In this document: piece after piece, positions 10,301-25,100 of the stretch
Numbering within the stretch: position 1 is the first letter of the stretch
Layout of the letters: every line of letters begins with the position of its first letter
Source: Unio delphinus
Lineage: Eukaryota > Mollusca > Bivalvia > Unionida > Unionidae
Assembly (NCBI GenBank): GCA_029339505.1
Contig: JAQISU010000058.1
Location: 3,115,501 to 3,179,500 of the forward strand
Length of the DNA: 64,000 nt
Reading direction: 5' to 3'
Program-made: the position numbers and the translations under genes
The notes under the pieces: generated by a model
The model's database searches: none
What the model saw: only the letters and a program-made list of their open reading frames with translations
Told to the model about the DNA's origin: nothing

Positions 10301-13300
10301 GAACAATGATCCAATAAAGTTTTCTCCACAGATTTAATTACCATTATTAATACAAATAGCTGGTCCTGTCATTTTATTTTCTTGATGTCAATCTTATATT
10401 ACATTTTCTGTCCAGGAACAATATATTTTGCAAGTTTTTGTGTTCATATTGGAATTTTCAGGAGTGTTCAGAACTCTTAGTTGAGATCCATTTGCTTCAT
10501 GGATCATTTGTGTGCTTAACCTAACAATATTTGTATAGTCAGTCCATGCATTTTGGAGATAAATTTGTTAGGTAGACTGGTTGCCACTACTCAGTTGAAT
10601 CATTTAGTTTGTTGTTTCACTGTATAAGATTTAAACACCAGTCTTAACATCCCGTTCTGACAACATCTCTGCAACATGTGATCGTAATAATTTTTAGAGA
10701 ATTTAGCTTTGGAGTTCCACAATTAATATGTAGAGATAAGTGAAAATATTTTGTGATAAATCTTGACTTATTTGGTGGTTGGCATTGGAGGAGGGTGTTA
10801 AGCATTATCATTAGTAGTAATTTTTGTTGCTCCCAACTTGCCTTTGCAGTGAATTTTACTTTAGACCTTGTGAAGTATGTAGGTGTTTGGGCACTTGTTA
10901 GAAGCCCATTCTCAGGCTGTATTAATTATATATACTGACAGTAGTTGGATTACAGTGAAAGTTGATGTTCAATCAGTAACAGGACATGGGAGGGGGACAA
11001 CTCATCCTCTCATCCTGACCACTTACAAATTGGTTTTGCAGAGGAAAACTAAAAATTTTGTATTGTTCAGTGTCATCGTTAATATGCTTGTAAATTAATT
11101 TTGTGAAGGAATGTGACTTAAAACAACTTTACCTTCAAAAATATTTCATCAGAATTTGAAATCTGACAGAAGGCAAAATGATTTCCACAGCAGCTACATT
11201 GAAATGTTATTATTGTTTAATCTTGGATGGATGGTCATGACAGAGGTTTTCACTGATTGACTTATGTCTAGTTGTTTAGAATGAAAATAGTACTAATCTG
11301 AAGCCCAATATTTCCACCAATATAGCCAACTTAAAATCTAGTTATTGATACTGCCCACACATGGATGGTCACATCAACAGCTGTTACTAAAAGACTTCTT
11401 ATTATGTCTAGTTGGTCCATAATGAAAATGTTGCCAGTTATAGACCAGATATGGCTGCCACAACATGTTTCTTGAAAGTCTTGCTAGTTCTTGGTAGACT
11501 TCTCCATAATGGATGATCATTATGCTAGGGTAGGGTTTTCAACAAAAGGTTTTTGATAATGTGTACTTGTCTTGAATCACAATGGTGACAATCAGACATC
11601 CACTATATCCACGATGGCAGCGAATTTGAAAATCATGTTATTACTGATGAATATCAAAGATGGTTTGAGCATTTGTCCGTTATAAGAATGAAATGGTCTT
11701 GTCTTGAATTATTGGAAATTCTTTTCACCCAGTAGAGTGCCACTTCCTTATACTATTATAGAGACTCTAATTCTTCTTAATAAAATCTTAGTCGTGTACG
11801 ATGATGATAGTGTTTTAAGGTTAATAATGTAGTTGAACCTGACAATAGCAGGCACCCATTGGATCAGGCAAAACTGGTCTTTGTGTGTAGCGATCTCAGT
11901 AAACTGGTTTTGTTTTTATTGTTTTAACAAATACAATGCTCCGATTATTATTATTATTATTATTATTATTCTTATTATTCTTATTATTATTACATTGTAG
12001 GGAGTGTTTATGTGCACTATTCATCTCGATCATAAAATATACATTTTGGTTATTGTCTCACAAATTTATGTTCAACTCAAGTTTACTGTCTCCTACTCTC
12101 TTTTGAATCCACCCTATAAATCAAATAATCACTATAAAAAAATATTTTAAAAATCATCATTCTTAGTTTTGTGCACTGACAATAGACTAATTTCACTGTT
12201 GACAGACTCTTAGTTCTTTCAGCTTATATAAATTAGGCTTACAATCTTACAATCAACGTTCCCTCTAAGCTGCTCGCGTGTAGCTGCTCAGGCATCCCCG
12301 TCCAGCTGAATTGTCAATTTTTGCTCAATTCAACGTTAAATTTTGCTCGTCTCCATAATGCTTGCGCAGTGCAGCAAACAATGCACTCACACCTACCAAT
12401 TGCTTAGAGGGAACGTTGCTTGCAATCTGCTGCCCAAGCTTCAAAACCAATATGTGGATTAGCTTCTTGCTTATCTTCCTGAGATCAAAAAACAGTTTCT
12501 ATGTGAGACCTGTGATCATTAGGCAATTAAAAGATGCCTTATATGGCTATTCTTTGTGAACTGAACCTTCACTGGCCTTTGCAGACAAGTTTCAAATAAT
12601 AAATGATCCCTGACCCTACAGAAAATGAAGTACAGTGGGACCCCGCTATAACACGGTAGTTGGGAGCCATAGAATCCGACCGGGCTATGAACCGAACCAT
12701 GTTATAAGCAACCATGTACAATACCAACACATTTTTGGATTTAATTCGGGGGAGTGGGGTTACATTAAGATGGGTGCAAAAATGCATGGCACAATTACCA
12801 TTTTTGATCAATATATATTAAATGAGAAAAACATTTCCTGTGGTAACAGAAATTGCAGATATAATATATTACTTTATTCAGAGAACCATGCATTGGTACA
12901 TACACGCAGCGCCAGATTAAGCACCGTGGAGGCCCATAGGCAGTCAAACTTTTGGGGCCCCAGACCCACGATCACTGTCTCATGGGGCCCATAAAAGTCA
13001 CGGGGCCCATAGGCAGTTGCCTGCTCTGCCTAATGGGTAATCCGGGACTGCATACACGTGTCTAATTTATGTATACATGTATAATCTATTGCATGAAAAA
13101 GAGTATCAACACCGTGTACTCACCAGCGAATCTTGTAACATACATTGAATCCAAATTATTCAATAATTTTGTCACAGATCATTATGTGACTGAATTTAAT
13201 GAAAAGAAAAAAACAAAAATTACGTAACGGGTGTACGTAATGAATGATGAAATAGTACATGTCCATAGATTAAATAATGGAAGCTAAAGTGTATTCTTAT

Positions 13301-14958
13301 AATAACTACATGTACATCTCAGGATCCTTCTGTCTCTGAATTCCGTCATTGTAAATTTCAGCACATTTTCCCACCCAATCTGCTAGTCAAAGTCCTTTGA
13401 ACTTGCCGCCCAGTTATTGCGTCATGTTCTTTTGATGTACTCTAATAAATACAGCAGGCAGAACTGGCTTTATTTTAACCACTGAATTACCGTATGTCAC
13501 TGTTTAGCTCGGCAGTTCACTTTGATGATAAACAATGTACTTTTAATTAATTGATTTATACATTCTGGTGAGAATCTTTTATCAACCGCCACATTGGCTG
13601 TTGCTTAGTTGTGTATGAAATTAAGAGAACATATATCGGAGATTATTTGAGCAACGATTGTATTCGGAATGCATTCAAGACAAACACAAAGTAGACACGA
13701 TGGTTTCATTACTCAGGAATCAGTAATTATAATATTGACACTTATGAGCTGTAATTTTTCAACAATAAACAAAGATCAAAGTTCTCAGTAGGCCCAGCAA
13801 TTGGTTCGTATTACAGACGTTTATTTTGGCACAAAACTAGAAGAAATTCGATAATACATTTTCTACACGTTCTTTTTGGCACTGTTTAGACGAATATGAG
13901 AATGATAATTAAACTCTTAATATTTTTTTTTTCATACTTAAATTTTTTTTTTTTGGTCTTTAAGAAAAATACCTGTAATAAATTACCCGAAATTTCGGGA
14001 GCCATGCCACGACCGGGTTATATCCGAATTCGGGTTATAGCGAAGTCCCACTGTAACTTGTATCACTTCTCAAAGATGGTTTAATTTACAGGTAAATAGA
14101 TGAAGTTCTTGAACTTGACTTGTCGCACTGGCACAAAACACAACTACAATTTCTGCTGCAATAACAAAACTACTTAACCAAACATCAAACTACTTAACCA
14201 AACATCAAGCAAATGAATTACTTTGTGCATGCATGACTAATACATGTACCTTGGTTATTGGTCATTCAATAAGTTTGTTTGTTTTTCAGTCGGCTGCAGT
14301 TTACAATGTTCGATCATGGCAGACGGAGATGGACAGTGACAAGGTAATATTACCATAGTTCACCACCTTACTTTTTTAAAATTATAGATATAGATATATG
14401 CCATTTGTTTAAGTAGCTTTTTGTAACTTTAATTTCAAGAATCTAAATTCTTAAAGGAGACCAGAAATAAAACTTTTCTTTTTATATATGTAATTCTCTG
14501 CAAATGTAAATTAGATTGTAATGTTTATAAATTTAAAAAAATAAGCGGGTAGTGATTATATTATGCAGAAGATACCGCAATTCCATAAATTGTAGAGTTT
14601 TTATGAGACGACAGATCATATGGTCCCATGATGCAGTACTACACAGGATGCGATCAGTATTGGGTTTAATATTCAAAAGTAATAGACTAAGGTTTTCTTC
14701 TATAGTTCTTTTATTATTATTCTTTATTTCCATCAAGTTCTGGTCTCCTTTTGTCCAATTTAGAGTGGGTGGGAGGGAGAAGAGTATTATTCTCAGAATC
14801 AGTGAGCTCTTTTGGGGGTGGGGGGTTGAGTGCAAGGAGATTGCAAGAAGTCACATTATATTTAGCATAGATTCCTACATTTATAAAATTGCATCTTCAG
14901 TTCATGGGTAAAGAAATGGAACATTGCATTATGTAGAAACTAGAATGTTTTGTTATCC

Positions 14959-15022
<64 letters not shown>

Positions 15023-16057
15023 AGATGTATAGATGGATAACGCCTTGAGCATATGCCTCTATGAATTGTACACATATCTCAGATGGTAATCTTTACTTAG
15101 CAATGTTAATACACACTGCCTAGTTGCTGCCAAGTACTCAGTGTGACAATTATATTAGTTAACTCTTATTACTGATGCATTGAATTTTCACATAAAGATT
15201 TCTTATAATGTCTATTTGTTATTAAATGAAAATGGTGACAATCTGACATCTAGTATGGCCATAGCCCACAAATATCTTATTGTTGCAATTCCTCCTAAAT
15301 TGACAGACGTCAATAATCAAGAAAGAGTTTTCACCAGAAGACTGATTATGATATCCAATTTTCCACAATGAAAATGGTGACAATCTGACCTCAAAGACGG
15401 ATAATACAATGAAAATGGTGACAATCTGACCTCAAAGACGGATAATACAATGAAAATGGTGACAATCTGACCTCAAAGACGGATAATACAATGAAATATT
15501 TGAAGTTCTGTCACTAATTCTCCAAAATGGATTGTCATATCAACATAGTGGTTTTCACACTCAGTAAAATAATGCCAGTTCTACATTTAATATGGCTGCC
15601 TGGTTACATAATCTTATCAGTCAACAATATCATATCTGACTTAAATACTCGTCAGTTTAAAAACTTGAATTCCAGGATACTGTTTATGGACAATAATGAG
15701 TGAGTCTCTTCGGGGGATTCATTTTTAAATTTGTCAGCCACATTTACCTTCATGGAAAATTGTGCACTCCTGAGTTTTGTTAATAAATTCTTTGTTTTCC
15801 GCATTTTGTTATTGCATTCTAAAGAAATTCAGATGTATATATTAAGAGAGATAACATGCATTTGTATTTTAAGTACATGTACATTGCTGAGCCATTGTGG
15901 AGATATACTAATATAGAAAGAAAATTTATTAAAAAAGATAGGTAAGAATTTTCAGTTATAATTTTCATGACAATATTGTCATGCTAAAAAGATGGTATTC
16001 AACATTAATTTTACATATCACTTGCCTTGTAAATGATACCTACACACTTTATAATGT

Positions 16058-16123
<66 letters not shown>

Positions 16124-19100
16124 ATGAATAGTGTACAAAAGATGCATGTAAGAGTACTTGTATATTTTAAAAACATTTCCACCATCTATATTTTGGGTGG
16201 GAATGGTTTAATTAAAGTCAATTAGGAGACCTGAATATTTAAGTTCCTGTGCAGTAATTTGCATGTTTGTTACTATACAAAATTGCTTTACACATATCAC
16301 TACTGCATGAAGAATTTCTGTGGAAAACCAATGCGTACCATTGCAGTCTTACATTTGCAGTGTTGATGTTGAGAATAAGGACTTATTTGAAACTTAAGCA
16401 TAAAATATTTTCAAAGCTGTTGATGATAATTGCATGAAAATTTATTGCAAGCTCTTTTTACCTTTATTCTTTCAATGTATATTAATTTTAATAATATTAA
16501 TACAAAGTTTGAACTGATTTGCTGGAGTGAAATTATTTGCCAGCTAATTGTATCCTTAGTGATAGTCGTTCTCTTACTTTAAAATGATTGGAAATTCAGG
16601 GCTTGCACAAACATTGTTGCAAGGAGCAAATAGTTTACCTCAAATGTCTCTCTTCCAGCCACCTGACCAGCCAGTCCAAGCTTCAGTTTCATCAGATAAA
16701 GGTCCACCCAAGTTAAAACCAATATGGAAGAAGAAACCAATTGAAGATGAAAAAGACATCCCAGAGGATCCTCCAACCCTCACCAGGGCTGTCCATTGGC
16801 CAGGAAAGGATGGGGATGAAGCCTTCACCTCAGTACATGTGTCTAAGGAGCACAAAGAGGTGTGTTATATAGTCCTTGAATCTTTAAAACCTGTTTTAAT
16901 TATTTGTATCACATGTTAATGTCTCTCTGTGTGCCAGTCTAACTTTTGGTTCAAGTGTCAAGAAGTATAGGAAGTAAGAAGTTTATTGTAATTTTTGGGG
17001 AAGAGATCATGTATGATTTCTAAAATAAGACGATTGTAGCATGCCTCCAGCAATTTCATATACATGTATTTTTCTCATACATGAAAAAAAGTGTTTCCTT
17101 CTCAAAAGTAAGAAAAAGAATGTGTGAAAGGTTTATTCAGGGATCACGCTGGGTTTTGCCAACATGGCAAATTCTAAATTATTTTCCTTACTGGTGACAA
17201 ATTGTACCATCTGGCAATCCTTGTTCTCGACAATATTGACTGTTTAAACTTGTATATAGAAAATTGGGTTTGGAGTGACAGAATTCAAAGGCGTAATGAA
17301 AGGAAGCCCTGAATGTTGTTAAATAAACAAATTCATTGTTGATATTGACAAACCATGTTTCCAGTCCATTTTTATGTTGCTAATTGTCTACAGCCAGCTC
17401 GAGTACTGCATGCAGTGAGATCTCTGCATTTATTTATTTTTTAACATTTCTGGTAGCAGTGATCAACCAGTCAAGGCACTATCTCATAATGGAACTTTCG
17501 GATGAAATAGTGTTTATTATTAGCCACTCATTAATGTATTTATTTTGACCATGTTGATGGTAAGTAAAATTCCTCTTCTTTTCAGACATAGGATTAAATC
17601 CTTGAGAACATTTATATTTTCAGTAATAATCCATGTCAGAATAGAACAGAATACCTATGTTTTCATCGTCTGTTGGTATGTTTTTTTAAAAATAAATTAT
17701 GACGTGTGGAAGGCAGCATCACTCAGTCACTCACAACCAAAAAAAGGAGATCTATTTGTTGGTCTTCTTATGCTACCAGCACTGGCTACAATTGACCAAT
17801 TTGTGAAGGCAGAAAAAGTAACTTCCACAATAAACAAATGATGCCTAATACCTTTTATTTTTAAAATATTCCCAGTAAAAAAAAATAGCTTTACTGAAAC
17901 TTCAAAGGAAATTGACCACCTTTGAAGCACCAGTCTTCAATATAAATACAAAGCAAATGGAGAAAAAAACATGAGTCTCATTCAGTTTGATCCTTAATAG
18001 GTGTGCTTTAGTGGTAACATGAATAACACGTACACCTTCTGCAGTCGTAAATAACAAGTAACCTTTCATCAAAGGATGTAGCCATAAAAGCTAATAAATA
18101 TCAGCTTGCTGCTTCATCAAAAACAATAAAGTTTAAACTTACAGCATGTAGAAAACACAGATAACCTTGCTGTAATTCAATCGACATTCAGGTCAGGTAT
18201 TGGAGGGAGAGGAACTTTCAGAGATTGTGCTGGGCTTCACCTCAGTCTGTCCTTAATAATGACAAAATATACCATCAAGCAATTTTTTTGGCAACAACAT
18301 TTTTGGTTCAATTGTATATGCAGTCTTGGGTTTGGAGTGGAGTAATTCAAAGGCAGGAAGCCACAAACTTGGATATAAAATTGCAATGGAATCTATTGCA
18401 TAAATAAATCCTTTGTTCATATTGACATTCTACCCTAACACATAACATAATCTGCTCATGCTAATGTCTGGCTTTGGTACTTCTTTATGCCTTAAGGTAC
18501 CAAAATAGTCATTCTACTTGACTAGCTACAATCTACCACCTAAAGGTGGAAACGACTGCAATCGACCAGATGACAGCAATATTTGTATCTTTTTGAATAA
18601 TGTTTAAAAAAAAAATAGCTTTCTTGACACTTAAAAGAAAACTGATTAACTTTAAAGCACCAATCGTTCTGTATATATTCTAAGCAAATTAAACATTCGC
18701 TTATGTTGACAATATTACCTTGGTCCCAAAGACAAATGGATAGAACTATAATGAAAACGTCGACATTTTTAAAAAATTGGCCACGACATATATGTTGGCG
18801 ATTTGTTTGGGGCGACAATTTTGTTTTATAAAGCCAACACCGACCCTGAATAGATATTTTGATCATGCCATGAAAGTAGTTCTCCACCTCCTTCCTGAAG
18901 ACTTGTGTCCGAAGCCTTCTGGGATTGAGGACAGAAAGATTCTTGTCCAGAACATCTGATCCCATGGCCAGGAATTTGCCAAGCAGCAGAATAAATGGTC
19001 TTTTCCCCATTGCTTTTGATCATGCCACTAGTTTCTGCCTCAACTATTGAGATAATTTTTTGGCTTGGACCCAAATCCCCACCTCCACCCCGCCACACAC

Positions 19101-22100
19101 ACACACACAGACTGTTATGCATCCTATCAGCCAAATCTTAACCCATCATGTAACAATATCTTGAGCCACAAGAAACACAGATATGTGTTAAAACAAACCA
19201 TTTCTAACCTGACTGTGACCCGATTGGCCCAAACACTGGTATTCTCTACATCTTTCATGCTTAACAGACTTTCCATACTAACATTGCATCATTTATAGTA
19301 CACTATGGGCTACTTTACTTTCCTCGTACAACAGATTTGGTAACTTCTGGATAATTCCGTAAATTACCATAATGTTGAGAGTTTAGTGTTATATCCATTT
19401 GCACACATAAACATAGAAATTACATCGCATGTTCAATTCTCGAGAAAAGCAAATTTATGGTTGTCATTCTTTTCCTTTGCCTGATTCAGAATTGTAAATA
19501 TCAGAAACAGAAGATGTATTTCATTCTATGTACATTAATTTGTAGTTAAGCATAAACCTCTTTACTGAAAATGGACTTGTCCATACTGACTGGTAAGCAG
19601 GGTTGTCTTTTACACTGAAAACTTGTTTGGAATGAAACATGCAGACAATAATGGTGTTTGTGCCTACTTGTTCATAATCAGGCTTGAAATTATAGATCAA
19701 TAAATGAATTTAGTTATATGCATATTTTTATCTCATTTGTGCTTTTCATCTTTTCTTTGTAAATCGGGGGTGGGGGAGCAAAGAAAGGTATATTCAGTCT
19801 TTAATTCTGTTCCATTTGAAATCACTATGAGCACATATACATTCCAATCAATTCTGAATAATTTTGTTAAACAAAGCAGAATACTTAAGTTCTCAGCAGT
19901 TTTTTTATTTGCAAAAGAAAATCGGTCTTTTAATCATAGCTTCTTTAAAGTATATGCCCTTGAAAATGTCTTCAAGATCAGACAAAATATGCCTCCCAGA
20001 TTTTATCAATACGCGTGTATCTTTGCTTATTCATCATATAGTATCAAGTGACGATGAATCTAAATTTAACTTAGCAACTCTGTATGGAAATCTGCAACAA
20101 AATTACTATTTTGGTTGTTTTTATACTCTTCAACAACAGTGGTAAGGCATGTGGGACATGATTTTGTCTGTCTATCCATCACATTTTCTTTAAGTTTTGT
20201 GTTTAAGTCAGTTTTAATGCACTGTGTTGGGGCATCACTGTTCCACAAACACGTTGACAGTTTTCAGGGTCTAGTTGGACAATAGGAATGACAAGAACAG
20301 GATCACGCAGAAACAATGGTTATGATTACCATGTTTAGATATCACCGTGCAATGTAGAAACTAAATTTGAAGAAGTATTTTTTTAAAATATTTTTGTGTA
20401 CATAATTGCCGGAAGTGACATTTCTTCAAATATATGAATAAGACGTATACCTTTTTGTATTTATTTTCAGCTTTTCACAGTGGTGAAGAATGTAAAAGAG
20501 GCTCATTTGTGCCAGGAATTTGGGGAGACCCAGGATTTTGATGATGATATAGAGTACCTCCTAGAGGGACTCAAGGATACAGAGCCATTGTCAACAAGAT
20601 GCCTAAGGTATACTTACAAAAATATGTTGACCATTAAGCAGGCTCTTATTCCAAAAGTCAATTTATACTTGGAAATTTACACTCATATAACACTCCAAAC
20701 AGATAAGTAAATTGGTCATCTGGTCATCTTAGCTTTCATCCTGTACACCCATATGTCAAATTGCTGACCACAAAATTGATTGCTTGATTACTTTAATAAG
20801 ACTGGATAAATACAAAAGTTTAAATGCTGGTGAATATTGAGTTGCCAGAGTGAAATTGTTTCATACATGCTCACAAAACAGTCATAAAAACTGAAAAGGA
20901 ATTGTTTTAAAATGTTTTGTCCAATGGGATGCAATGTCTCAATAAAATTGCATTATATGAAAATATTTATCCATTGAGTGATTTCATTTGTCACAAGTTA
21001 AGAATATGGAGTATTTTACTTAAAAGGTTGAAATCTTAAAATCAAAGTTTGGTGAAGTACAAAGATACGTAAATATGTTTTTTGATTATGTACTTTGGAT
21101 ATTTGTGTTACTGTTTTTTGTTTGTTGTTTGCAGTTGCATTGGACTGGCCCAGAAGTGTATTATTCCTGCATTTAGAATGCACCTTCGTGCACATGGAAC
21201 AGTCACAAAAATGTTTGGTGCTCTCCAAGACGCTGCTGGTGACCCTGTAAGTCTGAAGTATTGTCCATTTTACACTGGCTTTGTAGACACAGGGACATAA
21301 TAGAATCCCAAACAATCCCAATTTTTTGCTCATCTCCCTTTTAAGACCAAGTGAACTTACGATGTGGCCCTACATCCCTTACCCCAAATCTGTTACCCAA
21401 CAAGAGTATAGCGACTCTGTGTGTTAGGGAATGGGACTATCAGAATAATCTATATTAATGAAAAACATGTTCTTTTTGTTCAGTGTTTGCCCTCAGTAGT
21501 GATGAATACAAACACAGTGAAAGAAACCAATATTGCCATAGAAAAACAAGGAAAAAAAACGTCCTTCAAATAGTTTCTTCAAATAACCCTAGTAAGGAAT
21601 AGAGTCAAGAAAACATACTCACTGTCCAAAACTTTTATTATTTGTTTCATTCTTTTGGCATTTAAAAAAGTTGAAACTTGATGAGTTGAGAATTTTCAAG
21701 AGTACTGCATTAGATGTGCTAAATGGGTTACAGTGATCATGTGCAACTCATGTATATGATCTTTGTTGTCTTTGGACAATCAGTAGCGCTGTAACTGTAG
21801 AACGTAGTATATTCTTGATTAAAATTGCTTACACTTTAACACATAATATCCTTATTCACATCAATGAATATTCAAAACACCCTCTTTGGAAGAAACTGTT
21901 GCAATAGACATAAATAAAGGGTAACTTAACTATTCTGATTGTATATTGGTGTCAGCAGCTACATCATCAATATGAAAATTGTGCATTGTCCAGAGTTGTA
22001 TAACATTTAATGTATTTGCTAGCAGCACATAATGTGCTTTGAAATCCTTGTTCAAAACATGTATCTCTATTTTTGTAGAGTCTTGCCCTTTGTACGTCAG

Positions 22101-25100
22101 CCTTGATGTTTATGTTAAGTCGAGACAGACTAAACATGGACCTAGACCAGGAAAGTTTGAATCTCATGTTACGGTTGCTCGGGGTTGATCAGCAAGAGGA
22201 CCTGGCTCAAACGCTTAGTCCTTCAGCCACAAGGGCACTTAACAGAAATAAAGACCGGGTGAAGGATGTGTATTTGCAGTTCCAGAGAGAAGCTGGTGCC
22301 AAGCAACAAATAGAGCTAGACAGTATTTCTGTAAGTGTTTTTGTTCCTTTTTTCATGCCTCTTTTGTAAGACACTATTCTGTATCAGGAGCAATATTTGC
22401 ACAGTATGCATTTATTTCCTTGTCTTCACTAAGTGTTAGACAGTTCCAGATATGTTGCCATGGCAAGTGAGTGTGCAAATCATAAATGGTATGCAAATTG
22501 GAAAGCAATGACGCATGAGAACTCTCCGAAATGAGTTCAAAGTCATGCATATAAAAATATACTATGCACAGTAAACAAATTTGATTTAATTGCTAACCAT
22601 TCAAGTGCTTGCTGTGACACAAGTCATGCTACCAGTTGACGTCCTATAGCTCTTGTCATGATATCTGGGGGGGGGGGGTTTTCAGGTAGGCAACTGCTTA
22701 CACATCCAAGTACTTTTGACTCAACAAGAATAGTTGTTAAACTAAATTTATTATCATATTGAGCATTGGTACAAGCAGTTTTTGAACCTTACATAACCTT
22801 GCATAAAAAGGTTTTACAAATCCTTGTTTAAAATATTCCCTATCTAGAAAACTCAAAATGCCCAATAAAGTTGAGAAACATTGAATAAGAATCAAAAGAG
22901 AAATTAAAAACTAAGGATATTCATTTGATCAGAATACCGCAATCTGAACAATGGCATTGGTAGTCTAAAAACTTTTGTATAGCATCAAGGAATAGAAAAG
23001 AAATCTGGCATATTACTCAACAAGACACTGAAAAATCTTTCTTTTGTAGCACATATATCCAAGAGACAGTGCATATAAACAGGGGAAATGTTTACTTAAC
23101 AACTTTGACAATTTCCCAACTTGTTCAAGCTGGTTTAGATAGACTAAAGTGTGATGTAAATATTGTACTATAGCTGTTTCTTCTCTCCACACCTCACCCC
23201 CCCCCCTTCATTTTTTTAAATCACCACTTAATTGGTGACAAGAAGAGAGCGCTGTAATCATGTCTGCAATTCATGGGAAACCCCTGATACTTTAGTTATC
23301 AGCAGCATTGGCACTGGCATCAGCAAATGCACTGCATTTTTTTGAACATCATTATATGCACAGGTGAGTTTTGCTTTCTTCTGACAGCACCATTTCTTGT
23401 TCAGCTTTATATTCTTTTTTGTAAAGAAATGCAGCTTACATAATTTTGTACTCTCTACTTTAGAGATTTTACCATTTTATTTTAGTCTTACCTTTTAATT
23501 ATTTATACCTTTAAAGACTTTGTGTGAATCAGTAATTAGATCATGAGGAATGATTTGAAAACCTACTCTCAGAGGATTGTGTAGCCTGTTTATTTAATAA
23601 AAATACCAGGTGTTTAATTTATGAAGCTAATTTATGAATGTTTTCTTGTAGACTGGAAATTTAGCCATGGAATCCCTCCTGAGTTTAACGTCCCGGAGAG
23701 CTGGAGAATGGTTTAAAGAAGAACTCCGAACACTTGGAGCTCTCGATCATATAGTGGATACAGGTAATTTGAATAGTTCCAAAGAGTTGGCAAGTTTCAC
23801 AAATGGGGGGGGGGCAAAAGATTTTTGTTCTTCCTTTTCTTAAAAGAACAAACAGGATTTAAGTTAGTCATGTCCATTCTTCTCACAAGCATTTAATTTA
23901 ACATTTCTGTATGTTCCTTTTTATACACCTGCTACTATGACCATCCTTTCATCTACTATCCATTTTGCAGACACTTTTGCAGACATGATTTTTCTCCATT
24001 TTAAAGCAGAATTCTGATTTTTCTTGATATTGTCCTTTTTTTTTTAAATCCTGTCCGATCCAGGTTTTTTCCTGGTTTTTAACCGTTCCGTTTAGTCCCA
24101 TTCCACAACAACCCATGTAATGTATTCACTCCATATATTAGTTTGCCCATGACTCTTGTAGAGAGTGTTCTGATTGGTCAAAAGTTTAAATTCATCCATT
24201 GAATCTTCATGTTAAGGAAACTGATGGCAATGGAAAGAAGAAGTGTGATTGCAAAAAATGGCATCCCTAGATGTTGAGAGAGACTATGCCACAAAAAGTT
24301 TTGATAAAGGTTTAAAAAAACATAAGGAAATGGGAATGGCTTGAACAAATTGTTGACAGAAATTTAGTTAGTCGGTTTATAAGAAAACTGAATGCTCAAG
24401 GACTGGCATTTTGTGCCTTCTGCAATATATACATTACAGAAGTCATGGTTGAAAGAGCCTGGAACCGCACCTACAAATGAAGCTGCATACGGAAATAATG
24501 AAGCCCTCTGTCAGAATATGTGCACTGCATGTCTCCAATACAAGCTGGAGCTTGAAAGGAAAAAAGCTGTCGTTGACAAGGAAAAGAAACGATTGCACGT
24601 TGAGCCAGCAAAATCATTGGTGACAAAAATGAAGACTTAAGATTAAAGAAATCTTTCTTAATGATGCAAAAAGAGCACAACTGGCAGATCAACAGGTTGT
24701 GTTCAGTGGACAAAAAGACAAATGCATATATGGGATTATTTGTATATAGATGATGTATTTGGGTGTTTATTTTACATATTTGTTATGAAAAGAGAAGTGT
24801 AATATGTTGGCAGCAAAAACTGCCTAATTATTGACTTAATAACAATGTGAACACTGACATGCACGTGAAATTAACTTGAGTACCAATAGTATTGGAGAAC
24901 AAATTTATGTGACAATAAATATTGTAAAATTATTCAAATTTTTGGTAAGTTTGTTAGTTTTTCAAATGATTATTTTGTTACATATTATGGTCACAAGTTG
25001 CACCAGGAGCAGTTTTTCATGCATGTAAAATGCATATTTAGTCTAGAGCTGTACTGATTAATCGCCCGTACGCGTAATCGGGCCGATTATTAGCACAATC

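Larger units (their letters stand above)
14344..16658 (+). other. WAPL intron 2 (contents summary)
   Basis: It contains two long (TA)n tracts (14962-15020, 16062-16120), a copy of the dispersed repeat (15190-15660) and a 41-bp triplication (15366-15491). Two overlapping open frames on opposite strands near 14533-14911 show no family motif and I do not believe they are genes. Confidence 0.7.
20608..23651 (+). other. Introns 4, 5 and 6, no elements recognised
   Basis: Introns 20608-21134, 21247-22078 and 22331-23651 flank exons 5 and 6. I see only homopolymer runs (G at 22671-22679, C near 23199-23207) and no element ends or coding motifs. Confidence 0.5.

Noticed and set aside
14533..14911. 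Overlapping open frames on both strands
   Set aside because: They have biased composition and no motif, and lie inside WAPL intron 2 without splice or element context.
16584..16658. Extension of exon 3 upstream to an ATG at 16584 or an acceptor at 16599
   Set aside because: The acceptor at 16599 would need phase 2 from exon 2, which ends in phase 0. The acceptor at 16658 is stronger and in phase.
18540..19010. 156-codon minus-strand frame
   Set aside because: No family motif, cysteine- and phenylalanine-rich low-information translation, overlaps a duplicated non-coding segment and another open frame.
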